DNA of 64,000 bases. It comes from Bacteroidota bacterium. GTDB lineage: Bacteria; Bacteroidota; Bacteroidia; Bacteroidales; SZUA-534. Positions 34,447 to 45,463 of this stretch are shown piece by piece. The translations under genes and the position numbers were made by a program. The notes beneath the pieces are model-generated. The model did no database searches. It saw nothing but the letters and a program-made list of their open reading frames with translations, and had not been told where the DNA came from. Location: NCBI GenBank assembly GCA_003250355.1, contig QKGS01000079.1, positions 1 through 64,000 on the forward strand, written 5' to 3'. Each line of letters begins with the position of its first letter. The first letter of the stretch is position 1.

Positions 34447-35307
34447 CTATCCTAAATATGTTTTCAATAATTTACTCCGTGAAGTATGTCGTAACCGACG
34501 AATTGCCTTTTCCTTAATCTGACGAACACGCTCACGTGTTAATCCGAATTTCTCACCAATCTCTTCAAGAGTCATTTCCTGACAAGCTATACCAAAGAAT
34601 AAACGAATAATATCGCGCTCCCTTTCTGTTAAAGTAGCTAAAGCACGATCAATTTCCTTAGCCAACGACTCATCAATAAGTCCGCTATCGGCAATAGGAC
34701 TGTCTTTATTCTCAAGTATATCTAGCAAGCTGTTATCTTCACCTTCAACAAAAGGAGCATCAACTGAAATGTGACGACCCGATACCTTTAATGTATCAGC
34801 AATTTTGTCTTTAGGTATATCTAACTCTCCTGCAAGCTCTTCAGGCGAAGGAGTACGTTCGTGTTCCTGCTCAAATTTAGAATAAGCCTTATTTATCTTA
34901 TTCAATGACCCTACCTGGTTCAAAGGCAAACGAACAATTCTCGACTGCTCAGCCAAAGCCTGAAGAATTGATTGGCGAATCCACCAAACTGCATAAGAAA
35001 TAAATTTAAAACCTCTTGTTTCATCGAACTTCTCAGCAGCTTTAATTAATCCAAGATTCCCCTCATTAATTAAGTCCGGCAAACTAAGACCTTGGTTTTG
35101 GTATTGTTTGGCAACAGACACAACAAAACGTAAATTCGCTTTAGTCAACTTCTCCAGCGCAATTTTATCGCCTTTTCTGATACGCTGTGCCAACTCAACC
35201 TCTTCCTCTACCGTAATCAGGTCTTCTTTACCAATCTCTTGCAAATACTTATCTAACGAAGCACTCTCACGATTAGTAATAGATTTTGTGATCTTTAACT
35301 GTCTCAT
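34447..35307 (-). CDS. rpoD: Primary RNA polymerase sigma factor RpoD/SigA
   Basis: 286 residues, the short form of sigma-70 typical of this phylum, with no region 1.1. Starts [15 protein letters not shown] and then region 1.2 ([16 protein letters not shown]), region 2 with [18 protein letters not shown] and the core-binding helix [18 protein letters not shown], region 2.3-2.4 [18 protein letters not shown], region 3, and region 4 with helix-turn-helix [20 protein letters not shown]. It recognises the TAnnTTTG promoters noted throughout this window. Confidence 0.96.
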   Translation of the reverse strand: MRQLKITKSITNRESASLDKYLQEIGKEDLITVEEEVELAQRIRKGDKIALEKLTKANLRFVVSVAKQYQNQGLSLPDLINEGNLGLIKAAEKFDETRGFKFISYAVWWIRQSILQALAEQSRIVRLPLNQVGSLNKINKAYSKFEQEHERTPSPEELAGELDIPKDKIADTLKVSGRHISVDAPFVEGEDNSLLDILENKDSPIADSGLIDESLAKEIDRALATLTERERDIIRLFFGIACQEMTLEEIGEKFGLTRERVRQIKEKAIRRLRHTSRSKLLKTYLG

Positions 35308-35354
35308 CTAAGTTTACCTATATAATTTAATAACTCGATATGTTAAAACAAAAA

Positions 35355-35378
35355 CCCGAATAAAAATGTTTAACCGGG
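35355..35378 (-). promoter_or_regulatory. Hairpin in rpoD leader
   Basis: CCCG and TAAA pair with TTTA and CGGG across an AATG loop with a small internal loop; on the minus strand a T-run follows. Lies in a leader of about 150 bases and could attenuate rpoD. Weak stem. Confidence 0.3.
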
Positions 35379-35466
35379 CTCTGATATTTATTGCTTTACT
35401 CTATGAATTTATCCCTTTTCAATATTGCGTTCTTATGTAAATACGTACCCTACGCAAAAAGAGTTA

Positions 35467-35474
35467 CAAAAGTA
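35467..35474 (-). promoter_or_regulatory. rpoD -7 box
   Basis: TACTTTTG on the minus strand, about 160 bases before the rpoD start, so the mRNA has a long leader. Apart from this, the leader hairpin and the dapF -7 box, nothing was seen in the 347-base spacer 35308-35654. Confidence 0.5.
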
Positions 35475-35608
35475 TATAAAAATATTGATATTTTATATAT
35501 GACTAATACACTTAATTAGTGAAATAGCGTTAATTCTCACACTCCCAATGCAAATACATTTTAGTATATAAAACAGATTATAATAAGCTATGTTAAAAAT
35601 TAATATTG

Positions 35609-35616
35609 TACTTTTG
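35609..35616 (+). promoter_or_regulatory. dapF -7 box
   Basis: TACTTTTG, perfect TAnnTTTG, 38 bases before the dapF start; no TTG at -33. Confidence 0.55.
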
Positions 35617-35654
35617 TGCATTAATTTTTTTCATTAAAAACTGCATATAAATAA

Positions 35655-36440
35655 ATGTCAAAAACAGTTAATTTTTTCAAATATCAAGGAACAGGTAACG
35701 ATTTTATAATGATCGATGGCAGAGGTGCTAATTTCCAAGAATTAACACAGAATGAAATAGCTTTTCTGTGCCACCGCAGATTTGGAATTGGCGGCGATGG
35801 TCTTATAATTCTTAGAAATAAAGATGGTTATGACTTTGATATGGATTATCATAACTCTGACGGTAACCGAGGCTCAATGTGTGGAAATGGAGGTCGATGT
35901 ACTGTTGCTTTTGCTTACGACCTTGGTATAATAAAAAACAGAACCACTTTCTTTGCACCCGATGGTGAACATGAAGCTGAATTTATTGACCACAACAATA
36001 TAAGGCTTAAAATGCAGGATTTAAAAACCATTGAGAATCATAAACTTGGCCCATTTATGAATACAGGTTCACCCCACTTAATTGTATTCAAAAATACCAA
36101 CGATGAATTTGACGTTTATTCCGAAGGCAAAAATATACGCTATAACGACACATACAAAAAAGAAGGCACTAACGTAAATTTCGTAAAAATTAACAATAAT
36201 TATATTGATGTTTTTACTTATGAAAGAGGTGTAGAAGACGTTACATACAGCTGTGGAACAGGAACTGTTGCTTCTGCTATTGCTGCAAATATATATAATG
36301 GTTTTAGCTCTCCTGTAACTGCTCAAACAAAAGGGGGAATACTTAAAGTTGATTTTGAAAAAAACGGATCTGAATCGTTTTCAAACATATGGTTGCAAGG
36401 TAATGGAATGAAAGTTTTTTCAGGTTCTGTATCTTTTTAA
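35655..36440 (+). CDS. dapF: Diaminopimelate epimerase
   Basis: 261 residues. Converts LL- to meso-diaminopimelate for lysine and peptidoglycan synthesis, without cofactor, using two Cys. Both are present: SMCGNGGRC and the second in YSCGTGTVAS. Starts FFKYQGTGNDFIMIDGR, the family hallmark. First of a run of plus-strand genes, 50 bases before the tandem SiaB gene. Confidence 0.96.
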   Translation: MSKTVNFFKYQGTGNDFIMIDGRGANFQELTQNEIAFLCHRRFGIGGDGLIILRNKDGYDFDMDYHNSDGNRGSMCGNGGRCTVAFAYDLGIIKNRTTFFAPDGEHEAEFIDHNNIRLKMQDLKTIENHKLGPFMNTGSPHLIVFKNTNDEFDVYSEGKNIRYNDTYKKEGTNVNFVKINNNYIDVFTYERGVEDVTYSCGTGTVASAIAANIYNGFSSPVTAQTKGGILKVDFEKNGSESFSNIWLQGNGMKVFSGSVSF

Positions 36441-36490
36441 CTAAACTTTTAAAAAAAAACTATATATTTACTGAAAACCTATTCAAATTA

Positions 36491-37612
36491 ATGGCTAACC
36501 CTAATAAAATAAAGAACGGTTTCACATTTAAGTTATTCAAAGGGATACAATCCGATAACTTAAACTACATATATAGGGGTGTTTTTACCCAAAGTATTAC
36601 TGACAATATTCTGAACCTTACTGAAATTAATCTTGACAAAGCCGGAGAAAATGCCAAGATAAAAAAACGTGTATTTACAATAATGGTTGAAGGGCTTCAA
36701 AATATTACCCGCCATCAGGAAGTTGAAGAGAGTAAAGAAAAGGTAGAATCAGGGGTATTTATGCTGCAAGATTTTGAAGGCAAATACTTTATAACCACCG
36801 GAAATCCAATATATAATGCTAACATTGAGAAACTTACAGGTCAAATTGAAAAAATAAACAATCTTGATTCTGAAGAGCTAAAGCAATATTATAAAAGTGT
36901 ATTAAACGATAATATTATTTCAGCTAAGGGTGGTGCCGGACTTGGTTTAATTGAAATGGCAAGAAAATCGGGCAAGAAACTGGTTTATGATTTCGTTAAG
37001 AAAAACGATGATATTTCATATTTTTATCTGAACACCGAGATTTCACATGAAAATGAAGAACAGAGTTTAAAAAAACGCAACCTATCTCTTGATCACATTA
37101 AGGATATTCACCAAATGCTAAATACCGAAAATATTGTTTTAATATTCAGCGGCATATTTAATCAAGAGAGTCTTTTGAGCATATTAAGCATAATGGAAAA
37201 CCAAATGATGGAGCATACCTTAAATCTGAAAAAGAAGGTATTTAACATTATGGTTGAAATGTTACAAAATATTGTAAAGCATGGAGTTAACGGCAAGGAA
37301 CCAAACCAAAATCCGGGAATATTTTATATAAGTCAGGTTGGTGAAACATATATGCTAAATGCCGGAAACTACGTTAATAAGAGTGAAGAAAAATCGCTAT
37401 GTGAAAAGATAGATTATGTAAATGCTTTGTCGCAAGATGAATTGAATGATTTTTATGAAGAGAGTTTATTCAATTTTAAAATTGATAACAGCAAAGAATC
37501 GGGTCTTGGACTTATTGAATTAAGACTGAAAACAAAGAAAAAGATTAACTACGAAATTACTCCTTATAATGATAATTTTTGTTTCTTTGTAGTACAAACC
37601 CAAGTAGAATAG
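36491..37612 (+). CDS. Tandem-duplicated SiaB-family protein kinase
   Basis: 373 residues containing two complete SiaB (DUF6272-type, GHKL fold) domains in one chain, about 1-185 and 200-373. Repeat landmarks: N box IMVEGLQNITRH (E67, N71) and IMVEMLQNIVKH (E256, N260); TTGNP / NAGNY; G box GGAGLGLIEMARKSGK and ESGLGLIELRLKTKK. Known SiaB proteins of about 180 residues carry one domain and phosphorylate SiaC. Both nucleotide-binding motifs look intact, so either an intrachain dimer or division of labour is possible. A SiaC gene follows 9 bases downstream. Cytoplasmic. Confidence 0.85.
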   Translation: MANPNKIKNGFTFKLFKGIQSDNLNYIYRGVFTQSITDNILNLTEINLDKAGENAKIKKRVFTIMVEGLQNITRHQEVEESKEKVESGVFMLQDFEGKYFITTGNPIYNANIEKLTGQIEKINNLDSEELKQYYKSVLNDNIISAKGGAGLGLIEMARKSGKKLVYDFVKKNDDISYFYLNTEISHENEEQSLKKRNLSLDHIKDIHQMLNTENIVLIFSGIFNQESLLSILSIMENQMMEHTLNLKKKVFNIMVEMLQNIVKHGVNGKEPNQNPGIFYISQVGETYMLNAGNYVNKSEEKSLCEKIDYVNALSQDELNDFYEESLFNFKIDNSKESGLGLIELRLKTKKKINYEITPYNDNFCFFVVQTQVE

Positions 37613-37621
37613 ATTTATCTG

Positions 37622-38002
37622 ATGAATAAATTTTATTGCGATTATACAGAAGACACTCCGGAAGTTGTGCTCGATTCAGAGAATGGTATTTATACTATAA
37701 AAGGCAGGTCGTTACCTGAAAATGCAGTAGGATTTTATGAACCTATATTTGAATGGTTTTCAAACCTTAAAAATGCCAATGATGTAGACAATATTGTATT
37801 GGATATAAAACTTGATTATTTTAACACATCATCTGCTAAGCAAATAACCAAACTATTACTGATAGTTCAAAAGGTTTCTGAGTCAAAAAACATTTTAGTT
37901 AACTGGCACTATTTTAAAGATGATACCGATATAAAAATGTCGGGTGAACGATTTGCCAGATTGATTGATGTAAAAATTAACATTCTACCTTATAACGATT
38001 AA
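37622..38002 (+). CDS. SiaC-family (DUF1987) regulatory phosphoprotein, copy 2
   Basis: 126 residues, one SiaC domain: TPEVVLDSENGIYTIKGRSLPEN, FYEPIFEWFSNL, then LDYFNTSSAKQITKLL with Thr69 at the position phosphorylated in SiaC proteins, ending WHYFKDDTDIKMSGERF. It directly follows the double SiaB kinase, so this is the likely kinase-substrate pair. Its downstream target is unknown, since no SiaD diguanylate cyclase is present. Paralogue of the gene at 18646, which has Ser instead of Thr. Confidence 0.9.
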   Translation: MNKFYCDYTEDTPEVVLDSENGIYTIKGRSLPENAVGFYEPIFEWFSNLKNANDVDNIVLDIKLDYFNTSSAKQITKLLLIVQKVSESKNILVNWHYFKDDTDIKMSGERFARLIDVKINILPYND

Positions 38003-38105
38003 CATCAATTCTTCATTCATTATAGAATATCGAAGTATCTTTTACAAAAAACACCAATCTAAAAACCACGGCTTAAACAAATGATATAATAAAAGTAATT
38101 AATAT

Positions 38106-38801
38106 ATGCCGTTAAATATCAATTTTATTCTTCATGTACCATTTGAAACACCAGGTTGTATTGAGAAATGGTGCAAACAAAATAATCATAATACTTCATT
38201 CACTAGATTATACAATAACGAACCACTTCCCTCTTTCGAAAGTTTTGATTGGATAGTTATAATGGGTGGTCCTATGGGTATATACGACGATAAAGATTAT
38301 TCGTGGTTAAAATTAGAACGCAGTTTTATAAAAGAGGCAATAAATGCAAATAAAGTTGTATTAGGCATATGTTTAGGCTCACAATTCATAGCCGATGCTT
38401 TAGGAGCAAAAGTATACAAAAACAAGGTAGATGAAATCGGTTGGTTTAACATTGAGAAAAATCAAGAATCAAATCATCCTATTATAAATAATTTACCAGA
38501 GTTATTCCCTGTATTCCACTGGCATGGCGACACTTTCGATTTACCCGAAGGTGCATTACATCTATTTTCAAGTGAAGCAACTATTAATCAGGCATTTATT
38601 TATAACAATAAGGTTCTTGCCTTGCAATTTCATATGGAAATAACACCTGAACTACTTAACGGCATGATGGATAATGTTAATGCTAACTTAACTGAAAAGG
38701 AATACATACAAACAAAGAAAGAAATACTTTCACAAATTGAAATATCGGAGCTAACCAATAAATTCATGTTCAGTATTCTTGATAAAATGGCAATCATCTA
38801 A
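38106..38801 (+). CDS. Class I glutamine amidotransferase-like protein
   Basis: 231 residues, stand-alone GATase1 domain. Cys-His-Glu triad visible: nucleophile Cys in VVLGICLGSQFIADALGA and the His/Glu in LQFHMEIT; also IMGGPMGIYDD. Members of this group are named GMP-synthase-like amidotransferases but act on unknown amines and lack the synthetase domain. Its stop is 2 bases from that of the convergent phosphatase gene. Confidence 0.88.
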   Translation: MPLNINFILHVPFETPGCIEKWCKQNNHNTSFTRLYNNEPLPSFESFDWIVIMGGPMGIYDDKDYSWLKLERSFIKEAINANKVVLGICLGSQFIADALGAKVYKNKVDEIGWFNIEKNQESNHPIINNLPELFPVFHWHGDTFDLPEGALHLFSSEATINQAFIYNNKVLALQFHMEITPELLNGMMDNVNANLTEKEYIQTKKEILSQIEISELTNKFMFSILDKMAII

Positions 38802-38803
38802 AT

Positions 38804-40555
38804 TTACACATCGAATCTTATACCTATCACCAAAATATCATCGAGTTGACGGTGCTCGCCTTTCCAGTAATTAAATTCATTTTGAATTATATCACGTTGT
38901 TTATCCATTGGCTTTTCATGATTCTTAGCAATAAAATCATGAAAGCGTGATGAGAAATATTTCTGTTTGTTAATACCTCCAAACTGATCCTGAAAACCAT
39001 CGGAATACATATAAACTGTAGTTGGACTATCAATTTTTATAGTATGTTTTTCATAGTAAATACCATCAAGTCCAACATTACCTCCTACGCTAAATATATT
39101 ACCCTCGATAGTATAGCGTTTTCCATTTTTAAAATATAACGATGTATGACCGGCTAATGCTATTTCAACTATTTTCTCTTTTTTGTCGTAACATAAAAAG
39201 GTAACATCCATACCATCTTCGCTAAAACCTTGACTTTCGCCTTTGTCGTATTGCTTTAGAGTATCAACTGTTTTTTCATTAAATGCCAATAAGACTTCTT
39301 GAGGGTCGTACACTTTATTTTCATTAACTACCTGATTAAGAAGAGTATTTCCGATCATACTCATAAATGCTCCGGGTACACCATGACCTGTACAGTCAAT
39401 TGCAGCAATGAATACTTTATTACCATGGCTTGCACTCCAATAAAAATCACCGCTAACTATATCACGAGGTTTATAGAATATAAACATATCGGGTATTTGC
39501 TTCTTTAAATTTGCTTCAACAGGTAATATTGATTCCTGAATTCTGCTTGCGTAATTTATGCTATCAATTATTTGGTTGTTCTTTTTTGTTATTTCTTTAT
39601 TTAGCTCCTGTAATTTCTTATTTGCTTTTTTCCTTGCTTTCATTTGTTGATAAGCATATGACGCAAATACTGCCAATAATGAAAAAAGGAGCAGCATTAA
39701 TAATATAGTTCTTTTCTTTTTGCTAAGCTCCGCATCTTTTTGTTGCAAAGTAAGTTCATCAATTTTCGATTGCTGATTTAAAAGCTCTATTTCCATTTGC
39801 TTTTTCTTTTTCTCTATCTCAGCAAGTTTCAACGAATCCTGAGTTATTCTAAGCTCCCGTGTTTTTTGGTTTTTCTCTTCAATTGCAACATTTTTTTCAT
39901 TTTCAAGTTTTGTAACAGTCTGATTTACACTAGTCATTAACAACATTTTATCAATTGAGGAGTAAAGTCCAAAATATTCAACCGATTTATCTTTATTGCC
40001 AAGTTTTTCGTAAGCTTCATACAAAATTCCATAGAACTTACGAACAAGCTTCATGTTATTAAGCTCCTTACTTATTTGTAATCCTGCTTCGGCTTCTTTT
40101 ATAGCTTCCTGAGACTGCCCGTTATTATTAAGTGCTGATGCCATATTTCCATAATATCCGGCTAACTCTTCTTTGTTCCCTTTACTTTTAATAAACTCAA
40201 AACTTTGCTTAAAATACTCTATTGATTTTGGGTACATTTCCATATCGGAATATACAAAAGCTATATTCTGCAATACTTTTAATTGCCCATTATTATTTCC
40301 GGTAAGTTTACTAATGGTAAGTACTTCGTTGAAGTTAGAAATAGCACCTTCGTAAATAAAGTATTCCCAATATAAAAATGCCATTTTATTATAGTATGAT
40401 GCCGCAGCACTTTCATTACCTGCATTACGACTCTTAATAGCATTAATTTCATATGCTTGTATTTGTTTCTGAACACTTTCGGGAAGTTGTTTTTGTGGAT
40501 ATAATACACTAGAAACAAAGAATATGAATACAAATATTATTGATGCTTTTTTCAT
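38804..40555 (-). CDS. TPR-transmembrane-SpoIIE-type protein phosphatase, copy 2
   Basis: 583 residues with the same plan as the protein at 26134: signal peptide (1-20), TPR repeats (about 35-200), coiled coil (210-280), membrane helix (283-301), coiled coil (302-335), PP2C/SpoIIE domain (345-583) with SGDFYWS, AIDCTGHGVPGAFMSMIG, EDGMDVTFL and MYSDGFQDQFGG. Catalytic Asp residues are kept. Being close to the SiaB-SiaC pair, it is the best candidate for the SiaA-type phosphatase acting on the SiaC at 37622. The TPRs, predicted to be periplasmic, are the likely input domain. Confidence 0.9.
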   Translation of the reverse strand: MKKASIIFVFIFFVSSVLYPQKQLPESVQKQIQAYEINAIKSRNAGNESAAASYYNKMAFLYWEYFIYEGAISNFNEVLTISKLTGNNNGQLKVLQNIAFVYSDMEMYPKSIEYFKQSFEFIKSKGNKEELAGYYGNMASALNNNGQSQEAIKEAEAGLQISKELNNMKLVRKFYGILYEAYEKLGNKDKSVEYFGLYSSIDKMLLMTSVNQTVTKLENEKNVAIEEKNQKTRELRITQDSLKLAEIEKKKKQMEIELLNQQSKIDELTLQQKDAELSKKKRTILLMLLLFSLLAVFASYAYQQMKARKKANKKLQELNKEITKKNNQIIDSINYASRIQESILPVEANLKKQIPDMFIFYKPRDIVSGDFYWSASHGNKVFIAAIDCTGHGVPGAFMSMIGNTLLNQVVNENKVYDPQEVLLAFNEKTVDTLKQYDKGESQGFSEDGMDVTFLCYDKKEKIVEIALAGHTSLYFKNGKRYTIEGNIFSVGGNVGLDGIYYEKHTIKIDSPTTVYMYSDGFQDQFGGINKQKYFSSRFHDFIAKNHEKPMDKQRDIIQNEFNYWKGEHRQLDDILVIGIRFDV

Positions 40556-40625
40556 ATGGCTACTTGTTTACATATAAAGTTAACGAAATAATATGTAAAT
40601 AGTAAATGGCTATCAACTAAAAATA

Positions 40626-40661
40626 AAAAAGGGGCACTTTGTATAAAAGTAACCCCTTTTT
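40626..40661 (-). terminator. gyrB terminator
   Basis: AAAAAGGGG-c-ACTTT, GTATA loop region, AAAGT-aa-CCCCTTTTT. Stem with a small bulge, 23 bases after the gyrB stop on the minus strand. Confidence 0.85.
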
Positions 40662-40683
40662 AAATATACCCATGATTAAATTA

Positions 40684-42663
<1,980 letters not shown>

Positions 42664-42725
42664 TTATGACAATAATCTTATATTCAATTATTTACAAGAT
42701 ATTAATTCTCAACTTATAAATTAAT

Positions 42726-42733
42726 CAAATATA
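42726..42733 (-). promoter_or_regulatory. gyrB -7 box
   Basis: TATATTTG on the minus strand, 71 bases before the gyrB start. Perfect box, no standard -33. Nothing else seen in the 237-base spacer. Confidence 0.5.
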
Positions 42734-42891
42734 CCATTTTCAGTATGGAGACTATTATATTTTGGAGTAAAAAAATGGAGAGTTTTAAACAAGAAATTAA
42801 CAATATTGAACAGTAAACCTTCCTGATAAAAGTTTAAACGAACAGAATCGAGTAATTCGAAATTGACTCCCATAATAATTAAGTGCGGAGT

Positions 42892-44184
42892 TTATTCTAT
42901 TATATTGGCATAAAGGTCGTGAACCTCAGCTTTAGTTATACATACATATATAATATCTCCTATTTGAATTTTATCGGTATGTTTTATAAGTATTTCATTG
43001 TCGACTTCGGGAGAGTCGAACTGTGATCGGGCAATAAAGTATTCTCCCTCAATTCTATCTATTAATACTTCCATTGTTTGGCCTACCTTTGCTTCGTTAA
43101 GTTCAAGTGATATTTGCTCCTGAATTTCCATTATTTCAGCAACACGCTCATCTTTAACTTCTTGCGGAATATTATCATCATAATTATCGAATGCAAATGT
43201 ATTTTCTTCGTGTGAATAAGGAAATACTCCCAAACGATCGAACTTTATATCACGCACAAATTGCTTTAACTCTTCAAAATCGGCTTGGGTTTCACCTGGG
43301 TGACCAACAAGCAAAGTTGTTCGCAATGCAATTCCAGGCACTTTTTCCCTACACTGCTTCATAAGCTCATATGTTTGCTCCTTGTTTGTATTTCGTTTCA
43401 TCAGCTGCAACATATTATTACTTATATGCTGCAATGCAATATCCATATAACTGCAAATGTTTTGATACTGAGCCATTACATCAAGTACTTCGAGCGGAAA
43501 AGCTGCCGGATAAGTATAATGTATACGAAGCCATTTTAACCCATTTATATTGGCAAGCTTTTCCATTAATGGAGCAAGCATTCGCTGTTTGTATATATCA
43601 ATTCCGTAATATGATAATTCCTGAGCAATAAGGATAACTTCTTTTACTCCTTCTGCCACAAGAGCTTCAGCCTCTTTAACTATATCTTCCATTGGTTTTG
43701 AAGTGTGCTTACCTGTAATACCCGGAATTGCACAAAAAGAACAGGCTCTGTCGCATCCTTCCGATATTTTTAAGAATGCATAATGCTTGGGTGTTGTTAT
43801 TTTGCGTTGTGGCATCAAAACAGGCATAGGGTTACAACCAACATAACGCAGTAGCTCTTCCAGTTCAAATTTACCAAACCATGCATCTACCTCGGGTATT
43901 TCCTGCTGTAGTTCTTCTTTATAACGTTCTGACAAACAACCAAATACTACAATACTACCAATATAACCTTCTTCTTTATCGGCTGCTAGTGACAGAATTG
44001 TCTCTATTGATTCTTCTTTGGCATCGCCAATAAAGCCACAGGTATTCACCATAACATAGTCAAACTCTCCATCTTCGCCTTCATGCTGCACTAAAAAGCC
44101 GTTTACTTCGAGTTGACGAATAAGAACTTCAGAATCTACAAGGTTTTTTGAGCACCCCATAGTAATTATATTGATTGATTTCAT
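42892..44184 (-). CDS. rimO: Ribosomal protein S12 methylthiotransferase RimO
   Basis: 430 residues. Radical SAM methylthiotransferase acting on an Asp of S12. UPF0004 domain with the first cluster cysteines (MGCSKNLVDSE, VNTCGFI, FGCLSERY), radical SAM motif GCDRACSFCAIP, and C-terminal TRAM domain (QTMEVLIDRIEG to ICITKAEVHD-like ending). Follows ftsY, as is usual in Bacteroidota, but the 127-base spacer is filled by a heptad array ending 6 bases before the start codon. Confidence 0.95.
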   Translation of the reverse strand: MKSINIITMGCSKNLVDSEVLIRQLEVNGFLVQHEGEDGEFDYVMVNTCGFIGDAKEESIETILSLAADKEEGYIGSIVVFGCLSERYKEELQQEIPEVDAWFGKFELEELLRYVGCNPMPVLMPQRKITTPKHYAFLKISEGCDRACSFCAIPGITGKHTSKPMEDIVKEAEALVAEGVKEVILIAQELSYYGIDIYKQRMLAPLMEKLANINGLKWLRIHYTYPAAFPLEVLDVMAQYQNICSYMDIALQHISNNMLQLMKRNTNKEQTYELMKQCREKVPGIALRTTLLVGHPGETQADFEELKQFVRDIKFDRLGVFPYSHEENTFAFDNYDDNIPQEVKDERVAEIMEIQEQISLELNEAKVGQTMEVLIDRIEGEYFIARSQFDSPEVDNEILIKHTDKIQIGDIIYVCITKAEVHDLYANIIE

Positions 44185-44190
44185 GTTTTT

Positions 44191-44295
44191 AAGTTATAAG
44201 TTAGAGTTTATGGGTATTGGGTATTGGATATTGAGTTGCTAGTTGCTAGTTGCTAGTTGCTAGTTGCTTTTTACTGTCTCTAGTCTCCAGTCTCC
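44191..44295. repeat. Fifteen-unit seven-base-phased array with changing unit
   Basis: Fifteen consecutive heptamers without loss of phase. The unit changes in steps: aagttat/aagttag, then two gggtatt and one ggatatt, then gagttgc and four tagttgc, one tttttac, then tgtctct and two agtctcc. It fills the spacer between the ftsY stop (16 bases away) and the rimO start. 7 is not a multiple of 3, so a stop triplet in a repeated unit occurs in all frames. Confidence 0.8.
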
Positions 44296-44311
44296 GATTA
44301 ACATAAAAAAT

Positions 44312-45259
44312 TTAGTTGAAAAGGGAGTCGACAAATTCGTTGCGGTTAAATATTTGCAGATCGTTTATACCTTCACCTACACCTATATATTTAACAGGTA
44401 TTTTAAATTGGTCAGAAACACCTATAACTACCCCTCCTTTTGCAGTACCATCGAGTTTGGTAATGGCTAACGAAGTAACTTCGGTTGCAGCTGTAAATTG
44501 TTTGGCTTGTTCAAATGCATTTTGCCCTGTAGAACCATCGAGTACAAGAAGAACTTCATTAGGAGCAGCAGGGTGTAGTTTTCGCATTACATTTTTTACC
44601 TTAGATAGTTCATTCATGAGATTTATTTTGTTGTGTAAGCGACCTGCAGTATCAATAAGAACCACATCGGCTTTTGAGGCTATTGCACTGTTAATAGTAT
44701 CAAAAGCGACAGATGCCGGGTCGGCTCCCATTTTTTGTTTAACAATGGGTACTCCTACACGTTCGGCCCATACCTGAAGTTGGTCAATTGCAGCAGCTCT
44801 AAATGTATCTGCGGCACCAATCACTACACTTTTACCAGCATTTTTAAATTGATTAGCAAGTTTACCTATTGTTGTAGTTTTACCTACTCCATTAACACCT
44901 ACCACCATTATAACATATGGTAATCCCGATTCTGTTTTGGGAACATCAAAGTCGTCGAGATCAACAGTATTATTTTCCTGAAGTAAAGCTGCAATTTCCT
45001 CTTTTAGTATTGTTTGCAACTCTTGAGTTCCAAGATACTTATCGGCAGATGCTCTATTTTCAATACGTTCAATTATTCTTAATGTAGTATCAACACCAAC
45101 ATCGGAAGTAATAAGTACTTCTTCCAAATTATCGAGTACTTCATCGTCGACTTTTGATTTACCAACAACAGCTCTTGAAAGTTTTTTTAGTACACTTTCT
45201 TTAGTTTTTGACAATCCTTTGTCTAAAGTTTCCTTCTTCTGACGCGAAAAAATACCCAT
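44312..45259 (-). CDS. ftsY: Signal recognition particle receptor FtsY
   Basis: 315 residues, short form without a long acidic A domain. SRP GTPase NG domain: N region with KKLSRAVVGKSKVDDEVLD, G1 VVGVNGVGKTTTIGKLA, DTFRAAAIDQLQVW, G3 DTAGRLHNK, G4 TKLDGTAKGG and the C-terminal GVGEGINDLQIFN. Receptor for SRP-ribosome complexes in membrane targeting. Downstream of DUF4295 in the conserved ribosomal-protein block, though here with a terminator and its own -7 box in between. Confidence 0.97.
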   Translation of the reverse strand: MGIFSRQKKETLDKGLSKTKESVLKKLSRAVVGKSKVDDEVLDNLEEVLITSDVGVDTTLRIIERIENRASADKYLGTQELQTILKEEIAALLQENNTVDLDDFDVPKTESGLPYVIMVVGVNGVGKTTTIGKLANQFKNAGKSVVIGAADTFRAAAIDQLQVWAERVGVPIVKQKMGADPASVAFDTINSAIASKADVVLIDTAGRLHNKINLMNELSKVKNVMRKLHPAAPNEVLLVLDGSTGQNAFEQAKQFTAATEVTSLAITKLDGTAKGGVVIGVSDQFKIPVKYIGVGEGINDLQIFNRNEFVDSLFN

Positions 45260-45311
45260 TGTAGTTAGTTATTAAATATTATTTCTCTATGTATAGCAGC
45301 TTTGAACGTGG

Positions 45312-45319
45312 CAAATATA
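45312..45319 (-). promoter_or_regulatory. ftsY -7 box
   Basis: TATATTTG on the minus strand, 52 bases before the ftsY start and beyond the upstream terminator, so ftsY can be expressed on its own. Confidence 0.5.
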
Positions 45320-45407
45320 GCAAAAAAGAGGTTTTTAAAGATAGTATTTATCTAAAAATGAGGAAAAAACAGATTTTACGATTCAACACTTAACTAATTT
45401 AAAAAAT

Positions 45408-45442
45408 AAAAAAGGCTTTCTCAATATGGGAAAGCCTTTTTT
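45408..45442 (-). terminator. Terminator of the rpmB-rpmG-DUF4295 operon
   Basis: AAAAAAGGCTTTC, 8-9-base loop, GAAAGCCTTTTTT; perfect 13-bp stem 21 bases after the DUF4295 stop. Confidence 0.92.
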
Positions 45443-45463
45443 AATATTTTAATAAAGATTTGC

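Noticed and set aside
44191-44295. Array considered as a CRISPR
   Set aside because: Units are seven bases with no spacers, and no cas gene was seen in the window.
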